A stretch of DNA of 64,000 nucleotides. It comes from Paenibacillus peoriae (GTDB lineage: Bacteria; Bacillota; Bacilli; Paenibacillales; Paenibacillaceae). The position numbers and the translations under genes are program-made. The stretch covers positions 3,729,001 to 3,793,000 of the forward strand of contig NZ_CP092831.1 in assembly GCF_022531965.1 (NCBI RefSeq). The letters are read 5' to 3'. This document shows, piece by piece, positions 29,549 through 39,049 of the stretch. How positions within the stretch are numbered: the stretch's first letter is position 1; every line of letters begins with the position of its first letter. The notes beneath the pieces were generated by a model. That model was not told the origin of the DNA and made no database searches. It saw only the letters and a list, made by a program, of their open reading frames with translations.

Positions 29549-30955
29549 TCAGTTCTGTAGCGGACCGTTTTTCAGCGCATCCACAATTTCTTCTAGTCGC
29601 ATCCCTCTGGATGCCTTAACCAGCACAATATCATTGGCGTGGAGATGAACCCGCAAATGCTGGATCAACTCTTGCTTATCTGTATAAGCGTGCACGTTAA
29701 CAGCTGGCATCAACCCTTGCGCGCCCTGTGCAATCGAAGTGCCTAACGCACCGTAGGTAAACAGTACCTCTACGTCGTGCTTTGCCGCGAAAATTCCAAT
29801 TTCCTCATGGAATTGCTTTTCCTCAGGTCCCAGCTCCAGCATGTCACCAAGTACGGCGACTTTACGTCCATCCGTTTTATACGCAGACAACGTCTGAATT
29901 GCAGCCTTCATTGAAGCCGGACTGGCATTATAAGCGTCGTTTAGCACAGTAAGTCCATTAGGACAGTTCACGACCTCAATACGCATGCCCGTCAGTTTTA
30001 AAGACGACAACCCTTTACGTATATGATCTGCATCGACATTGAAATGACGCGCTACCGCCAGTGCTGCCAAACCATTTACAACATTGTGCTGTCCAAGCAA
30101 GGGAAGTCGGAAAGCCTCTTTGCCAGATTGGGCTGTTATGAATAAGCTACCTTCTCCATCCGAAGTGATTTCAGTTGGATAGTCATCGTTGCCTGCAGCT
30201 AGCCCGAACGTAAATAATTTTAAACCTTCAGGCTTGACCGTTTCAGACTCCGCCAACACTTGTGAAAGCAGTGGTTCATCCCCGTTGTAGATCAGCAAAC
30301 CACCGGGCTTAAGGCCACTTGTGATTTCCAACTTTGCACGAGCGATTTCCGCACGAGAACCAAGCTGCAGCAAGTGCGATTCGCCTATGTTCGTTATGAT
30401 AGCTACATCTGGTTGGGCAATATTAGCCAGCAGACGAATCTCTCCACGTCCACTCATGCCCATCTCCAGAATGAGAATATCTGTATCCTGCGGCATGGAC
30501 AGTACCGTTAAAGGCAAACCGATATGATTGTTATAATTTCCTTCGGTTTTGTGTACTTTAAAAGTCGTGCCCAGCAGAGCGTTTACGATGTCTTTCGTTG
30601 TCGTCTTGCCGTTGCTTCCCGTGATCCCAACGACAGAAACGCCAGTCTCGCGTAAGTATGCAGCTGCTAGATGCTGAAGGGCTTCTAACGTATCCTCTAC
30701 CTCAATAGCGTTCTCAGCCGGAGGTACGCCATGATCCTTTTGCCATAAAAATGCAGCTGCACCTGCCTCACTTACGATCTGCTGCACATAATTATGCCCA
30801 TCAAATCGTTCGCCCACGAGTGGAACAAACAACCCTTGGCTCTGCGGCCTGCGAGAATCTGTAAAAACGCCTTCGACTATCTGTTCGGCGTCCGCTTCTC
30901 CGTGAAGTGTTCCTTCACACATAGATGCAATCTGACCGGTTGTTCTTTTCATCAC
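29549..30955 (-). CDS. murF: UDP-N-acetylmuramoyl-tripeptide--D-alanyl-D-alanine ligase
   Basis: MurF adds D-Ala-D-Ala to complete the UDP-MurNAc-pentapeptide. The 468-residue Mur ligase has the P-loop GITGSNGKTTTKD near residue 114 and NDAYNASPASMKAAI around residue 320. The start is either GTG 30953-30955, overlapping the murE stop by four bases with AAGGGG nine bases upstream, or the next codon, ATG. Both imply translational coupling to murE. Confidence 0.97.
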   Translation of the reverse strand: MMKRTTGQIASMCEGTLHGEADAEQIVEGVFTDSRRPQSQGLFVPLVGERFDGHNYVQQIVSEAGAAAFLWQKDHGVPPAENAIEVEDTLEALQHLAAAYLRETGVSVVGITGSNGKTTTKDIVNALLGTTFKVHKTEGNYNNHIGLPLTVLSMPQDTDILILEMGMSGRGEIRLLANIAQPDVAIITNIGESHLLQLGSRAEIARAKLEITSGLKPGGLLIYNGDEPLLSQVLAESETVKPEGLKLFTFGLAAGNDDYPTEITSDGEGSLFITAQSGKEAFRLPLLGQHNVVNGLAALAVARHFNVDADHIRKGLSSLKLTGMRIEVVNCPNGLTVLNDAYNASPASMKAAIQTLSAYKTDGRKVAVLGDMLELGPEEKQFHEEIGIFAAKHDVEVLFTYGALGTSIAQGAQGLMPAVNVHAYTDKQELIQHLRVHLHANDIVLVKASRGMRLEEIVDALKNGPLQN

Positions 30956-32439
30956 TTGGATAAACCCCTTATCGCTTCTTTGGCTACGATGCGGTCATCG
31001 AATTCATGCACCGTTTTTCCGATCAACTGGTAAGTCTCATGACCTTTTCCCGCAATCAATACTACATCGTCAGGGCTTGCCATTTCAACAGCTTTATGAA
31101 TTGCAGTTCTGCGATCCACGATCAATTCGTATCGTTCTGCGGGTATACCTTCATCAATCAGCCCTTGTTCGATGTCTTTCAAAATCACTTTCGGGTCCTC
31201 TGTTCGCGGATTGTCGGAAGTAATAAACGAATGATCACTGTAACGCGCAGCAATTTTCCCCATCAACGGACGTTTCGTACGATCCCGGTCACCGCCGCAT
31301 CCAAATACACACCATACTTTACCGACCGCAAATTCCTTTACGGTGCGAAGGACATTTTCCAATCCGTCCGGTGTATGGGCATAGTCTACAATAACAGCAA
31401 AGGGCTGACCCGCATCTACAGGCTCTACCCGCCCATCTACGCCTGCGATAGACTCTAGACTCCTCTTGATATCCGCCAGCGAAATTCCCTCCAGCAGAGC
31501 TGCGGTAATGGCCGCCAGTGCGTTGTACACATTGAACTTGCCCACCATTCGAAGCTCAATATCGGTATCTCCTTTAAAAGTGGACACATGGAAGAAGGTT
31601 CCCTTGGCACCAATAGTGATACGAGATGCCTGCACATCAGATTCCTTTTCCACGCCGTATGTAATCACTTGGGCCGCAGTTTGAGCCTGCAAATAGGAAG
31701 AAGCCGGATCGTCTGCATTCAGAACAGCATATTTGCTATCTGATGCATCGCGCGAGAAAGCATTTCCCAACCTAGAGAACAAAAGTCCTTTTGCAGCACG
31801 GTACTCCTCCATTGTGTTGTGGTAGTCCAGGTGGTCCTGCGTCAGGTTTGTAAATATAGCTGTGCGAAAATCAGTTCCCTTGACGCGACCCTGCTCCAAC
31901 GCATGTGAGGATACTTCCATGACACAGCATTGAACCCCCTGCTCTGCCATATTTCCCAGATAACGTTGAAGTTCCACCGCTTCGGGCGTAGTGCCAGACA
32001 TTGGATAAGACTGACCACCGTAACGCATTTGAATCGTACCAATCAGTCCGGTGTTCACCCCGGCGTCCTTCATGATCTTTTCAATCAGATAAGTTATCGT
32101 TGTTTTACCGTTGGTTCCGGTTATGCCGATCATGCGCATGCGTCGGCTCGGTGAATCAAACATATAATCCGCCAAAACCGCCATGGCATGTCGTGCATCC
32201 TTAACTACAAGCTGCGGAACAGGTACATCCAGTTCCCGTTCAACGACCAAAGCTGCCGCTCCGGACGCAATTGCCTGCTCAGCATAGTCATGTCCGTCCA
32301 CTGTAAAACCTGGCAGACACAGAAATAAATCTCCCGGTTGCACTCGACGTGAATCCGCCCCGATTCCTCGGCAATCCACTGTACCGTCACCCACGACACG
32401 GGAGACGGCCAGCAGTGAAGCCAATTGTTGAAGCTGCAT
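30952..32439 (-). CDS. murE: UDP-MurNAc-tripeptide synthetase, meso-diaminopimelate adding
   Basis: MurE adds the third residue of the stem peptide. The motif DNPRTEDP near residue 405 has the DNPR tetrapeptide that marks meso-diaminopimelate specificity rather than lysine, so the wall is predicted to be DAP-type. The 495 residues also show the P-loop GITGTNGKTT around residue 110 and the carbamylated lysine region. The gene lies between spoVD and murF. Confidence 0.97.
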   Translation of the reverse strand: MQLQQLASLLAVSRVVGDGTVDCRGIGADSRRVQPGDLFLCLPGFTVDGHDYAEQAIASGAAALVVERELDVPVPQLVVKDARHAMAVLADYMFDSPSRRMRMIGITGTNGKTTITYLIEKIMKDAGVNTGLIGTIQMRYGGQSYPMSGTTPEAVELQRYLGNMAEQGVQCCVMEVSSHALEQGRVKGTDFRTAIFTNLTQDHLDYHNTMEEYRAAKGLLFSRLGNAFSRDASDSKYAVLNADDPASSYLQAQTAAQVITYGVEKESDVQASRITIGAKGTFFHVSTFKGDTDIELRMVGKFNVYNALAAITAALLEGISLADIKRSLESIAGVDGRVEPVDAGQPFAVIVDYAHTPDGLENVLRTVKEFAVGKVWCVFGCGGDRDRTKRPLMGKIAARYSDHSFITSDNPRTEDPKVILKDIEQGLIDEGIPAERYELIVDRRTAIHKAVEMASPDDVVLIAGKGHETYQLIGKTVHEFDDRIVAKEAIRGLSK

Positions 32440-32494
32440 CTTTCATTCCTCCATTGCTCTCTCGTTATTCATAGTATGGTATAAAATGAACCTA

Positions 32495-34411
32495 TCAATC
32501 CCCCATGTAAATACGGATCGTTGATCCCCGCTCCAATCTGGAGCCCGGCTTCGGCGCCTGACTCACGACCGTCTTGCCTGACCCGGATTTTACGAGCATA
32601 AAGTTCATATTCATATCTTCGTACAAATCAGCTGCAGTAGCACCTACCAGATCAGGTACCGTTTCGATCGGATTTTCTCCATACTTGTACTCTTTGGCAA
32701 TTTGATTGGTGCGAGGTGGTATTTTTAAGGCAATCAGCGCGTCCTTTAAAATATTTTGCACGATTGGCGCAGCAACAACCCCGCCGAATTGAATGCCCTT
32801 CGGGTTATCGACAGCGGTATAGACGACGATTTGCGGATCATCTGCCGGTGCAAAACCAATAAAGGATACAATATGCTCCGAGGAAGAATAACGCCCGTTA
32901 ATCACCTTTTGTGCTGTCCCCGTTTTACCTCCCACCCGGTAGCCTTCAATAAAAGCAGGACGACCTGTACCTTTAGCAACGACACTTTCCAGCGCTTCCC
33001 TTACCTGTCGGGAGGTGTCCTCTGAAATGACCCTACGTACCAGTTCTGGTTCTACTTTTTCCAGCACTTTTCCGGTTCCCGGCTGAACCCAACCTTTTGT
33101 AATGTGAGGCTTGTAAAGATTACCGCCATTGATTGCCGCTGATACAGCCGTAACCTGCTGGATCGGGGTGACAGACACCCCTTGACCAAAAGCGGTCGTC
33201 GCCAGTTCTACAGGACCTACCTGAGGTAGCTTGAACAAAATGCCGTTGCCCTCACCAATCATGTCGATCCCCGTTTTGCTGCCGAAGCCAAAATTGCGAA
33301 TGTACTTGAACAGTGTTTCTTTGCCTAACCGCTGCCCCAATGTTACAAAACCAGGGTTGCAAGAATTCTCCACCACTTGAAGGAAAGTTTGGCTCCCATG
33401 TCCGCCTTTCTTCCAGCAACGCAGGCGTGCTCCACCGACTTCAATATATCCCGGATCAAAAAAACGGTCATTTTTGAGATTGACCTTCTTTTCTTCCAAG
33501 GCAGCCGCCAATGTAATAATTTTAAAAGTAGACCCAGGTTCATATGTCATCCAGATAGGCAGATTTCGATTGTAGATTTCAGGCGCATATTGCTTGTATA
33601 GCGCTGGCTCATAGCTTGGTCGTCCAGCCATGCCTAATATTTCACCCGTCTTGGGGTTCATAGCTATAGACAACGCGGACTTCGCCTGAAATTTGACCAT
33701 GGCTTGGTCAAGCTCCCGCTCCATAATGGACTGCACAGACTTATCAATGGTTAATTGTAAATTCAGTCCATCCTTCGGTTCAATGTATTTTTCGGAAGAA
33801 CCTGGCATCAGACGACCACCTGCATCTGATAAATATGCAATACTTCCGTCAATTCCCCGAAGCTTACTGTTTTGCTGCTTCTCTACGCCTGTCAGCCCTT
33901 GATTATCAATTCCTGTAAACCCAAGAATATGAGCGGCTAGATCACCATAAGGATAATAACGTTTGTTGTCTTCAGCAACAACGATACCCGGCAGCTTCAA
34001 ATCACGAATTTGCTGCGCTTTCTCCATCGTAATTTTTCGTCCGCCGGGCTGAAGTTTTTGGCTTGCTGTTCGTTTGGTAATCAGCTTGAGCACTTTATCC
34101 TCACTCATATCCAGCAAGGGCGCCAGCCTGCGTGCCGTTTCTTCCGGCTTCTTAATCTGTACTGGTATCGCCATGACTGTGGGCGAACTGACATTGTAGG
34201 TCAGCGCCGTACCCTGCCGATCCAAAATTTCGCCACGCTTGGCGGCAAATGGAATATTGCGGCGCCACGAATCCTCAGCCTTGGCCGAGAGCTCGCCTCC
34301 TTTACCCAATTGAACATAGGCGAGCCGGATCGACAAGGCCGCAAACAGTACAAATAATCCCATTAGCCCCCATACCAGCCTTCGCCGCATGGTCACGTTA
34401 GATTTTTTCAA
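32495..34411 (-). CDS. spoVD: class B penicillin-binding protein SpoVD
   Basis: This transpeptidase cross-links peptidoglycan; SpoVD is needed for spore cortex in B. subtilis and works with SpoVE. The 638 residues have one N-terminal membrane helix (about 12-32) and a dimerisation domain. The transpeptidase domain has Ser294 in EPGSTFK, the SxN motif in ENSCNPG and the KTG motif in VGGKTGTAQ. One C-terminal PASTA domain (about 575-635) follows. A single PASTA domain, and the position after the two-PASTA pbpB, support SpoVD. Confidence 0.94.
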   Translation of the reverse strand: MKKSNVTMRRRLVWGLMGLFVLFAALSIRLAYVQLGKGGELSAKAEDSWRRNIPFAAKRGEILDRQGTALTYNVSSPTVMAIPVQIKKPEETARRLAPLLDMSEDKVLKLITKRTASQKLQPGGRKITMEKAQQIRDLKLPGIVVAEDNKRYYPYGDLAAHILGFTGIDNQGLTGVEKQQNSKLRGIDGSIAYLSDAGGRLMPGSSEKYIEPKDGLNLQLTIDKSVQSIMERELDQAMVKFQAKSALSIAMNPKTGEILGMAGRPSYEPALYKQYAPEIYNRNLPIWMTYEPGSTFKIITLAAALEEKKVNLKNDRFFDPGYIEVGGARLRCWKKGGHGSQTFLQVVENSCNPGFVTLGQRLGKETLFKYIRNFGFGSKTGIDMIGEGNGILFKLPQVGPVELATTAFGQGVSVTPIQQVTAVSAAINGGNLYKPHITKGWVQPGTGKVLEKVEPELVRRVISEDTSRQVREALESVVAKGTGRPAFIEGYRVGGKTGTAQKVINGRYSSSEHIVSFIGFAPADDPQIVVYTAVDNPKGIQFGGVVAAPIVQNILKDALIALKIPPRTNQIAKEYKYGENPIETVPDLVGATAADLYEDMNMNFMLVKSGSGKTVVSQAPKPGSRLERGSTIRIYMGD

Positions 34412-34492
34412 ACGCGCTCCCTCCGTTCCTCAAATACTCATGACATGTCTTACCTCATGAATATTCAAAAGAACGAACATTAGAACAAGCTA

Positions 34493-36847
34493 TCAGTTAT
34501 CCTCGCCTTTAATCTCAGCAGCACTTTTCTCATCTGCAACAGCCGATATTCCTCTCTTAGGAGCTCCCGCGTCTGTTCCAGCTTCGGCAGTAGTACCGGA
34601 TTCGTTTTTATTATCGGCCTCCGTTTTTGTCGCGCTCCCAATCTGGTTAGCTGCAACTCCATTAGTCGAGTCCTGTGTTTCCTCCGGTTTCACTCCGGTC
34701 ACCGTTTCTTTGGCCGGCTGAAGCATCACACTGACGATTCGCTTTCCATTTACCATTTGCGCCTTTTGAGAGACGACATAACCTTCGCCGCTTACCTGCA
34801 CACCAACCCTCATAAGGGTTAGGACTTGAAGTGTGTCACGCAACGAAACACCTGTAAAATCAGGAATAGTCATGTTAGCACTATCCTCAGTCAGCAAGTA
34901 AATGCGTTGTCCGGGTTTCATTTTGACGCCTGCTTCAGGATACTGGCGAACAATTTTGGAGCCTTTGCCTACCGTTTCATAGGCAATCCCCTGTTTGAGC
35001 AATGCGTTTTGCGCATCCTTCTTCACCTGACCCGTTAATTGTGGTACCGTTGGCAAATTCACTGTTTTTACAACAGCACCACCTGATTTATTCGTTTTAG
35101 TTCCCGTTTTTGGAACACCCATATATTGCAACGATTGGGATACGATTTTTTTAAATACAGGCGCTGCTGCTGTACCGCCGCCTACCGATTTGTTAGGTTC
35201 GTCCATAACAACCAAAACAGCCATTTTCGGATCATTTACCGGTGCAAAACCTATAAAGGACACGACATCCTTCGAATGGTCATATACTTTTCCAACGACT
35301 TTCGTCGCTGTACCTGTTTTACCAGCTACACGATATCCGTCGATATAAGCAAGGCGTCCCGTACCAATTTCCTGGTCAGACACAACCTGCTCCAGATAGC
35401 TGCTTGTCTGAGCTGCAGATTCCTGAGTAATCACTTGGCGGATTTCCTTTGGCTGAATCGTCTGCACTTCGCCTGTATCTGGGTTTATAATTTCCTTTAC
35501 CAGATGAGGCTGCATCAGCTTCCCCCCGTTAGCAATTGCCGAGATGGCAGCTACCTGCTGGATTGGCGTCACCTGGACACGTCCGTGTCCATATGAAGCC
35601 GTTGCGACCTCGGATTTGTACTGGGTATGGAATGTGATAGCTCCGGTAGACTCACTCGGAAGATCAATACCCGTTTTCACCCCGAAACCAAAGTTATTAA
35701 TATATTTCTTCAGCCTTTCGCCACCCAACTTATCCAGCCCCAGATGGACAAAGCCGACGTTACTTGAACGCTTGACTCCCTGAAGATAAGTTAACGTTCC
35801 CCAGTTACGGCTTACGTCACGAATATCCCAGCCTCCGACCCGAATCATACCAGATTGGTAGGATTCATTCGGATTGAATACCTTTTCTTGAACCGCGGCA
35901 GCCAAAGTGACAATCTTAAACGTGGAGCCCGGCTCGTAGATGGACTGAGTAGCATTATTACGGAAATATTCCAAAGGTGTACTCCCATATGTATTGGGAT
36001 TAAAATTCGGGTAGGTCGCCATACCGAGAACATCCATCGTTTTGGGATCAGCCGCTACCACAGTCATCGTTTTCGGATTGTATTTTGCTATAGCTTCCTG
36101 CATGGCATCCTCTATATAATACTGAATCGTATCGTCAATCGTCAGCTTTAAATTTTTACCATTTTGTGCCGGCTCATAGACACTTCCCGATCCTTGAAGA
36201 GGAACTCCCTTCCGATCCCGCTGATAGAGAAGCTTTCCAGCCGTCCCCGAGAGCTCTTTATTATAATAAGCTTCCAACCCCATACCTGCTGTGCCATCTT
36301 TTCTTTGATAGCCAAGAACATGGGAAGCCAGCTTATTTTCTGGATAATAGCGTTTGGATCCTTGAACAGTGTCCACAGCTCCAATTACTTGATACTTATC
36401 CTTCAAATACTCTTTGAACGTATCCACTTGTGCCTTGACCTCAGGATCTACCTTCCAGCCTCCATTGCGGATCTCGCGGTTTTTTAAGTAGTTCCCCGCT
36501 TTATCCTTTGCAGAAAGATGCCTTCTCAGCTCATCCTCAGGTGTTTTGAGTAATTGGTGTAGCTTAGCTACAACCTCATTCTCCAAATCATACTCCTGAA
36601 TGATGGTAGGATTGACAACTACCGTATAAGCCGGTGCATCCGTAGCCAATACGTTTCCTTTACGGTCCGTAATGGTTCCACGCTTGGGCTGAATCACCTG
36701 ATCTTTTTCCACTTGAGTAACTACCAGGTTATGCCAGTACTCCCCGCTCACAACTTGAATCCAAAATACCTTAAGTAGCAGAACAAGAAAAAAGAGGGTA
36801 ATACATCCCCCTATCAGCAGTGTACGAAGCTTTATTCTTTTGACCAT
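34493..36847 (-). CDS. pbpB: division-specific class B penicillin-binding protein (PBP2B type)
   Basis: This is the septal transpeptidase of the divisome. The 784-residue protein has a membrane helix (about 8-30), a dimerisation domain and a transpeptidase domain with the active serine Ser308 in EPGSTFK. The KTG motif lies in VAGKTGTATK. Two PASTA domains (about 610-690 and 695-750) follow, then a low-complexity tail rich in Thr, Ala, Glu and Lys. The tail, about 60 residues, is longer than in B. subtilis PBP2B and probably disordered outside the cell. FtsL and DivIB, its partners, are encoded in the same cluster. Confidence 0.95.
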   Translation of the reverse strand: MVKRIKLRTLLIGGCITLFFLVLLLKVFWIQVVSGEYWHNLVVTQVEKDQVIQPKRGTITDRKGNVLATDAPAYTVVVNPTIIQEYDLENEVVAKLHQLLKTPEDELRRHLSAKDKAGNYLKNREIRNGGWKVDPEVKAQVDTFKEYLKDKYQVIGAVDTVQGSKRYYPENKLASHVLGYQRKDGTAGMGLEAYYNKELSGTAGKLLYQRDRKGVPLQGSGSVYEPAQNGKNLKLTIDDTIQYYIEDAMQEAIAKYNPKTMTVVAADPKTMDVLGMATYPNFNPNTYGSTPLEYFRNNATQSIYEPGSTFKIVTLAAAVQEKVFNPNESYQSGMIRVGGWDIRDVSRNWGTLTYLQGVKRSSNVGFVHLGLDKLGGERLKKYINNFGFGVKTGIDLPSESTGAITFHTQYKSEVATASYGHGRVQVTPIQQVAAISAIANGGKLMQPHLVKEIINPDTGEVQTIQPKEIRQVITQESAAQTSSYLEQVVSDQEIGTGRLAYIDGYRVAGKTGTATKVVGKVYDHSKDVVSFIGFAPVNDPKMAVLVVMDEPNKSVGGGTAAAPVFKKIVSQSLQYMGVPKTGTKTNKSGGAVVKTVNLPTVPQLTGQVKKDAQNALLKQGIAYETVGKGSKIVRQYPEAGVKMKPGQRIYLLTEDSANMTIPDFTGVSLRDTLQVLTLMRVGVQVSGEGYVVSQKAQMVNGKRIVSVMLQPAKETVTGVKPEETQDSTNGVAANQIGSATKTEADNKNESGTTAEAGTDAGAPKRGISAVADEKSAAEIKGEDN

Positions 36848-36907
36848 AGCTCAAACCTCTCTGCAAAAAAATGTACGTCAGAGCATAGCTTGATGCTATG
36901 CCCTTAA

Positions 36908-37288
36908 CTATTTGGCAGCCTGCTTTTCCACACGAATGGGCTCTCTTGTTGGTTCGATATATCCCTGTTCCTTTGCAGTCGGCACGATCTGATTTTCCAG
37001 ACGCTCTTTTTGAATCTTCAGTTGGGCGATATTGGTCTGTAATTTGGAAATGTCCTTGCTTGCCGTATTAATCGAATAATTGATTTGATAAATGTGAGCG
37101 TACCTGCCAATCAACATACCAGCAATGACAATGCACGCTACAAGTGTCAATAGATACAGCAGCTTTTCTCGAATCGGCAGCTCTCTGCGGCGTGTAACGA
37201 CTTTGGTGGTCTCACGATACCGTTGTTGCTGAACCTGTTCCTGACGGGCTCTTTCTTTTACAGCCAAATTACCGCGTGTATAAGCCAT
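36908..37288 (-). CDS. ftsL: cell division protein FtsL
   Basis: FtsL is a short bitopic protein that pairs with DivIC and DivIB and activates septal wall synthesis. The 126 residues consist of a very basic cytoplasmic tail (1-48), one membrane helix (about 49-66) and an extracytoplasmic coiled coil with heptads (ISKLQTNIAQLKIQKERLENQI). Sequence similarity in this family is low, so the call relies mainly on topology and on position between rsmH and pbpB. Confidence 0.9.
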   Translation of the reverse strand: MAYTRGNLAVKERARQEQVQQQRYRETTKVVTRRRELPIREKLLYLLTLVACIVIAGMLIGRYAHIYQINYSINTASKDISKLQTNIAQLKIQKERLENQIVPTAKEQGYIEPTREPIRVEKQAAK

Positions 37289-37312
37289 GTCGCCTCTCCT
37301 TCTCCATTAAAT

Positions 37313-38263
37313 TTACAATTTTTCGGCAACTCTCAGCTTCGCTGACCGGGACCGTGGATTAAGCTCCAATTCCTGCTCTGACGCTACAATCGGCTTACGG
37401 TTCACCAGCTTCAGATCGCCTATCATTTTGTCCTCCAAAATAGGCAAATCAGATGGATAGATGCTTTTCGCCAAATACTCCTTGAAAATATGCTTGCATA
37501 TCCGATCCTCCAGAGAATGGAATGTAATGACCGAAATTCTGCCTCCTGGAGCCAGACATCTTATTGCCTGATGCAAAGTATCTTCCAGTGCACCCAACTC
37601 ATCATTTACAGCAATCCGCAAAGCCTGGAAACTGCGTTTAGCCGGATGTCCCCCGGTTCTGCGTGCCGCAGCCGGAATTCCTTCTTTGATAATATCGACA
37701 AGTTCCCCTGTTGTGTGAATAGGCTTGTTCAATCGACGTTCAATCATGATCTTTGCGATCCGCCGTGAAAACTTCTCTTCTCCGTAATGAAACAAAATAC
37801 GCGCAATCTCTGCTTCCGACCATTCATTGACAATTTCGTAAGCCGTAAGCGAGCTACTCTGATCCATCCGCATATCAAGCGGCGCATCATGATTGTAACT
37901 AAATCCCCGTTCCCCCTCATCGAACTGGGGCGAGGACACACCCAGATCGAACAAAATACCCTGGACCTGCGGGACGCCGTCTTTTTCGGGCAATCCCAAT
38001 TCAGTCAGCTTGTCCTGCAAGTGGCGGAAGTTAGATTTCACTAATGAAATCTTTCCTTCATAGGCTGACAGCTTCTCTCGCGCATTGTTCAATGCCCAGT
38101 CGTCCTGATCAAAGGCAATAAGCCTTCCCTCAGGGCCAAGCTGTGATGCAATGACGGAACTGTGTCCTGCCCCTCCCAACGTGCAGTCCACATAAATCCC
38201 GTCCTGCCTGATGTTTAGTGCCTGTGTTGCTTCTTCTTTGAGTACGGTAATGTGGTGAAACAA
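37313..38263 (-). CDS. rsmH: 16S rRNA (cytosine1402-N4)-methyltransferase
   Basis: RsmH (MraW) methylates the N4 of C1402 in the decoding centre of 16S rRNA using SAM. The 316-residue protein has the SAM motif [10 protein letters not shown] near residue 26, the FDLGVSSPQ(F/L)D motif around residue 108 and [20 protein letters not shown] around residue 200. The start is TTG 38261-38263 with AGGAGG eight bases upstream. It follows mraZ by 17 bp as usual. Confidence 0.97.
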   Translation of the reverse strand: MFHHITVLKEEATQALNIRQDGIYVDCTLGGAGHSSVIASQLGPEGRLIAFDQDDWALNNAREKLSAYEGKISLVKSNFRHLQDKLTELGLPEKDGVPQVQGILFDLGVSSPQFDEGERGFSYNHDAPLDMRMDQSSSLTAYEIVNEWSEAEIARILFHYGEEKFSRRIAKIMIERRLNKPIHTTGELVDIIKEGIPAAARRTGGHPAKRSFQALRIAVNDELGALEDTLHQAIRCLAPGGRISVITFHSLEDRICKHIFKEYLAKSIYPSDLPILEDKMIGDLKLVNRKPIVASEQELELNPRSRSAKLRVAEKL

Positions 38264-38280
38264 ACGGCTGACCTCCTAAA

Positions 38281-38718
38281 TTACAATTCAAAGTTGAAAT
38301 CAACCAATTTCTCAGCAATGTCATTAAATGCTTCCTCTGATTGGTTGAAATATTGCTCCCAAGTGTGCTTACTCCAAATCTCTACACGGGTGGACACTCC
38401 CAATACGACGCACTCTTTAGTAAGCTTGGCGTATTCGCACAAATTCCCCGGTAAATTTACCCTGCCCTGTTTGTCCAATTCGCATTCAGTCGCCCCCGAG
38501 AAAAAAAAACGGGTAAACGCCCGCGCATCGGCCTTCATCAGAGGCAGTGCTTTAAGTTTTTTCTCCATGACAGCCCACTCATCCATAGGATACACGAAGA
38601 GGCATTGGTCCAGCCCGCGGGTAACCACGAACGAGGCACCGAGAAGTTCACGAAACTTGGCCGGTACAGTAAGCCGACCCTTCTCATCAATGCTATGTTG
38701 GAACTCCCCCATAAACAT
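38281..38718 (-). CDS. mraZ: transcriptional regulator MraZ
   Basis: MraZ is a double SpoVT/AbrB-fold DNA-binding protein that forms ring-shaped oligomers and represses its own dcw operon in E. coli. The 145-residue protein starts at ATG 38716-38718 ([11 protein letters not shown]) and contains both DxxxR half-sites ([14 protein letters not shown] and [12 protein letters not shown]). GGGGTGA precedes the start. It is the first gene of the dcw cluster; likely MraZ boxes lie between its promoter and its start. Confidence 0.96.
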   Translation of the reverse strand: MFMGEFQHSIDEKGRLTVPAKFRELLGASFVVTRGLDQCLFVYPMDEWAVMEKKLKALPLMKADARAFTRFFFSGATECELDKQGRVNLPGNLCEYAKLTKECVVLGVSTRVEIWSKHTWEQYFNQSEEAFNDIAEKLVDFNFEL

Positions 38719-38737
38719 TGGTTTCGTCACCCCTTAC

Positions 38738-38766
38738 CCCATTCTCCCACTTTGGCCCACTTTCCA
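38738..38766 (-). promoter_or_regulatory. candidate MraZ boxes (TGGG repeats)
   Basis: On the minus strand TGGG occurs at 38756-38759, 38746-38749 and 38738-38741, with a partial TGGA at 38763-38766. Two copies are exactly 10 bp apart, the periodicity of the TGGG-N repeats bound by MraZ in other bacteria. They lie between the -10 box and the mraZ ribosome site. Confidence 0.65.
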
Positions 38767-38773
38767 CCACCTA

Positions 38774-38802
38774 AGCATAATAGATTCGCTTTAAAAAATC
38801 AA
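38774..38802 (-). promoter_or_regulatory. SigA promoter of the dcw cluster (mraZ)
   Basis: TTGATT (38797-38802) and TATGCT (38774-38779) are 17 bp apart on the minus strand, about 55 bp upstream of mraZ. Transcription would start near 38767, immediately before the candidate MraZ boxes. Confidence 0.65.
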
Positions 38803-38885
38803 AGACCTCTTTTTCATTACCAAAAAGTGATAGAAGCTGGATCCATAGCATTATGTCTGTTATTGTAGCCCTGCGTCATAAGATA

Positions 38886-38972
38886 CAAAAAAGCCCCTTA
38901 TCCCATGAAGCCGGCACCCGACAATATGCATCAGGTTTCGAAACCACACGGAATAAAGGGCTTACTCTCTGT
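38886..38972 (-). terminator. long terminator hairpin after ahcY
   Basis: On the minus strand an outer stem of about 16 bp with a few mismatches (AAGCCC...GGGGCTT) encloses about 45 nt that contain two smaller palindromes, and six U residues follow. With the mraZ promoter it fills the 331-bp gap between ahcY and mraZ; I see no further gene there. Confidence 0.75.
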
Positions 38973-39049
38973 CCATTATGTCAACCTAAACAAACACTTG
39001 CATTAAAAACACAACACTTTTGCAGCGAAAATCGTGACGAAAAATCCGC

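Noticed and set aside
32495..36847. spoVD and pbpB as a recent tandem duplication or a decaying copy
   Set aside because: Both are full length with all catalytic motifs; they differ in PASTA number and sequence and match the two known, distinct PBPs of this position.
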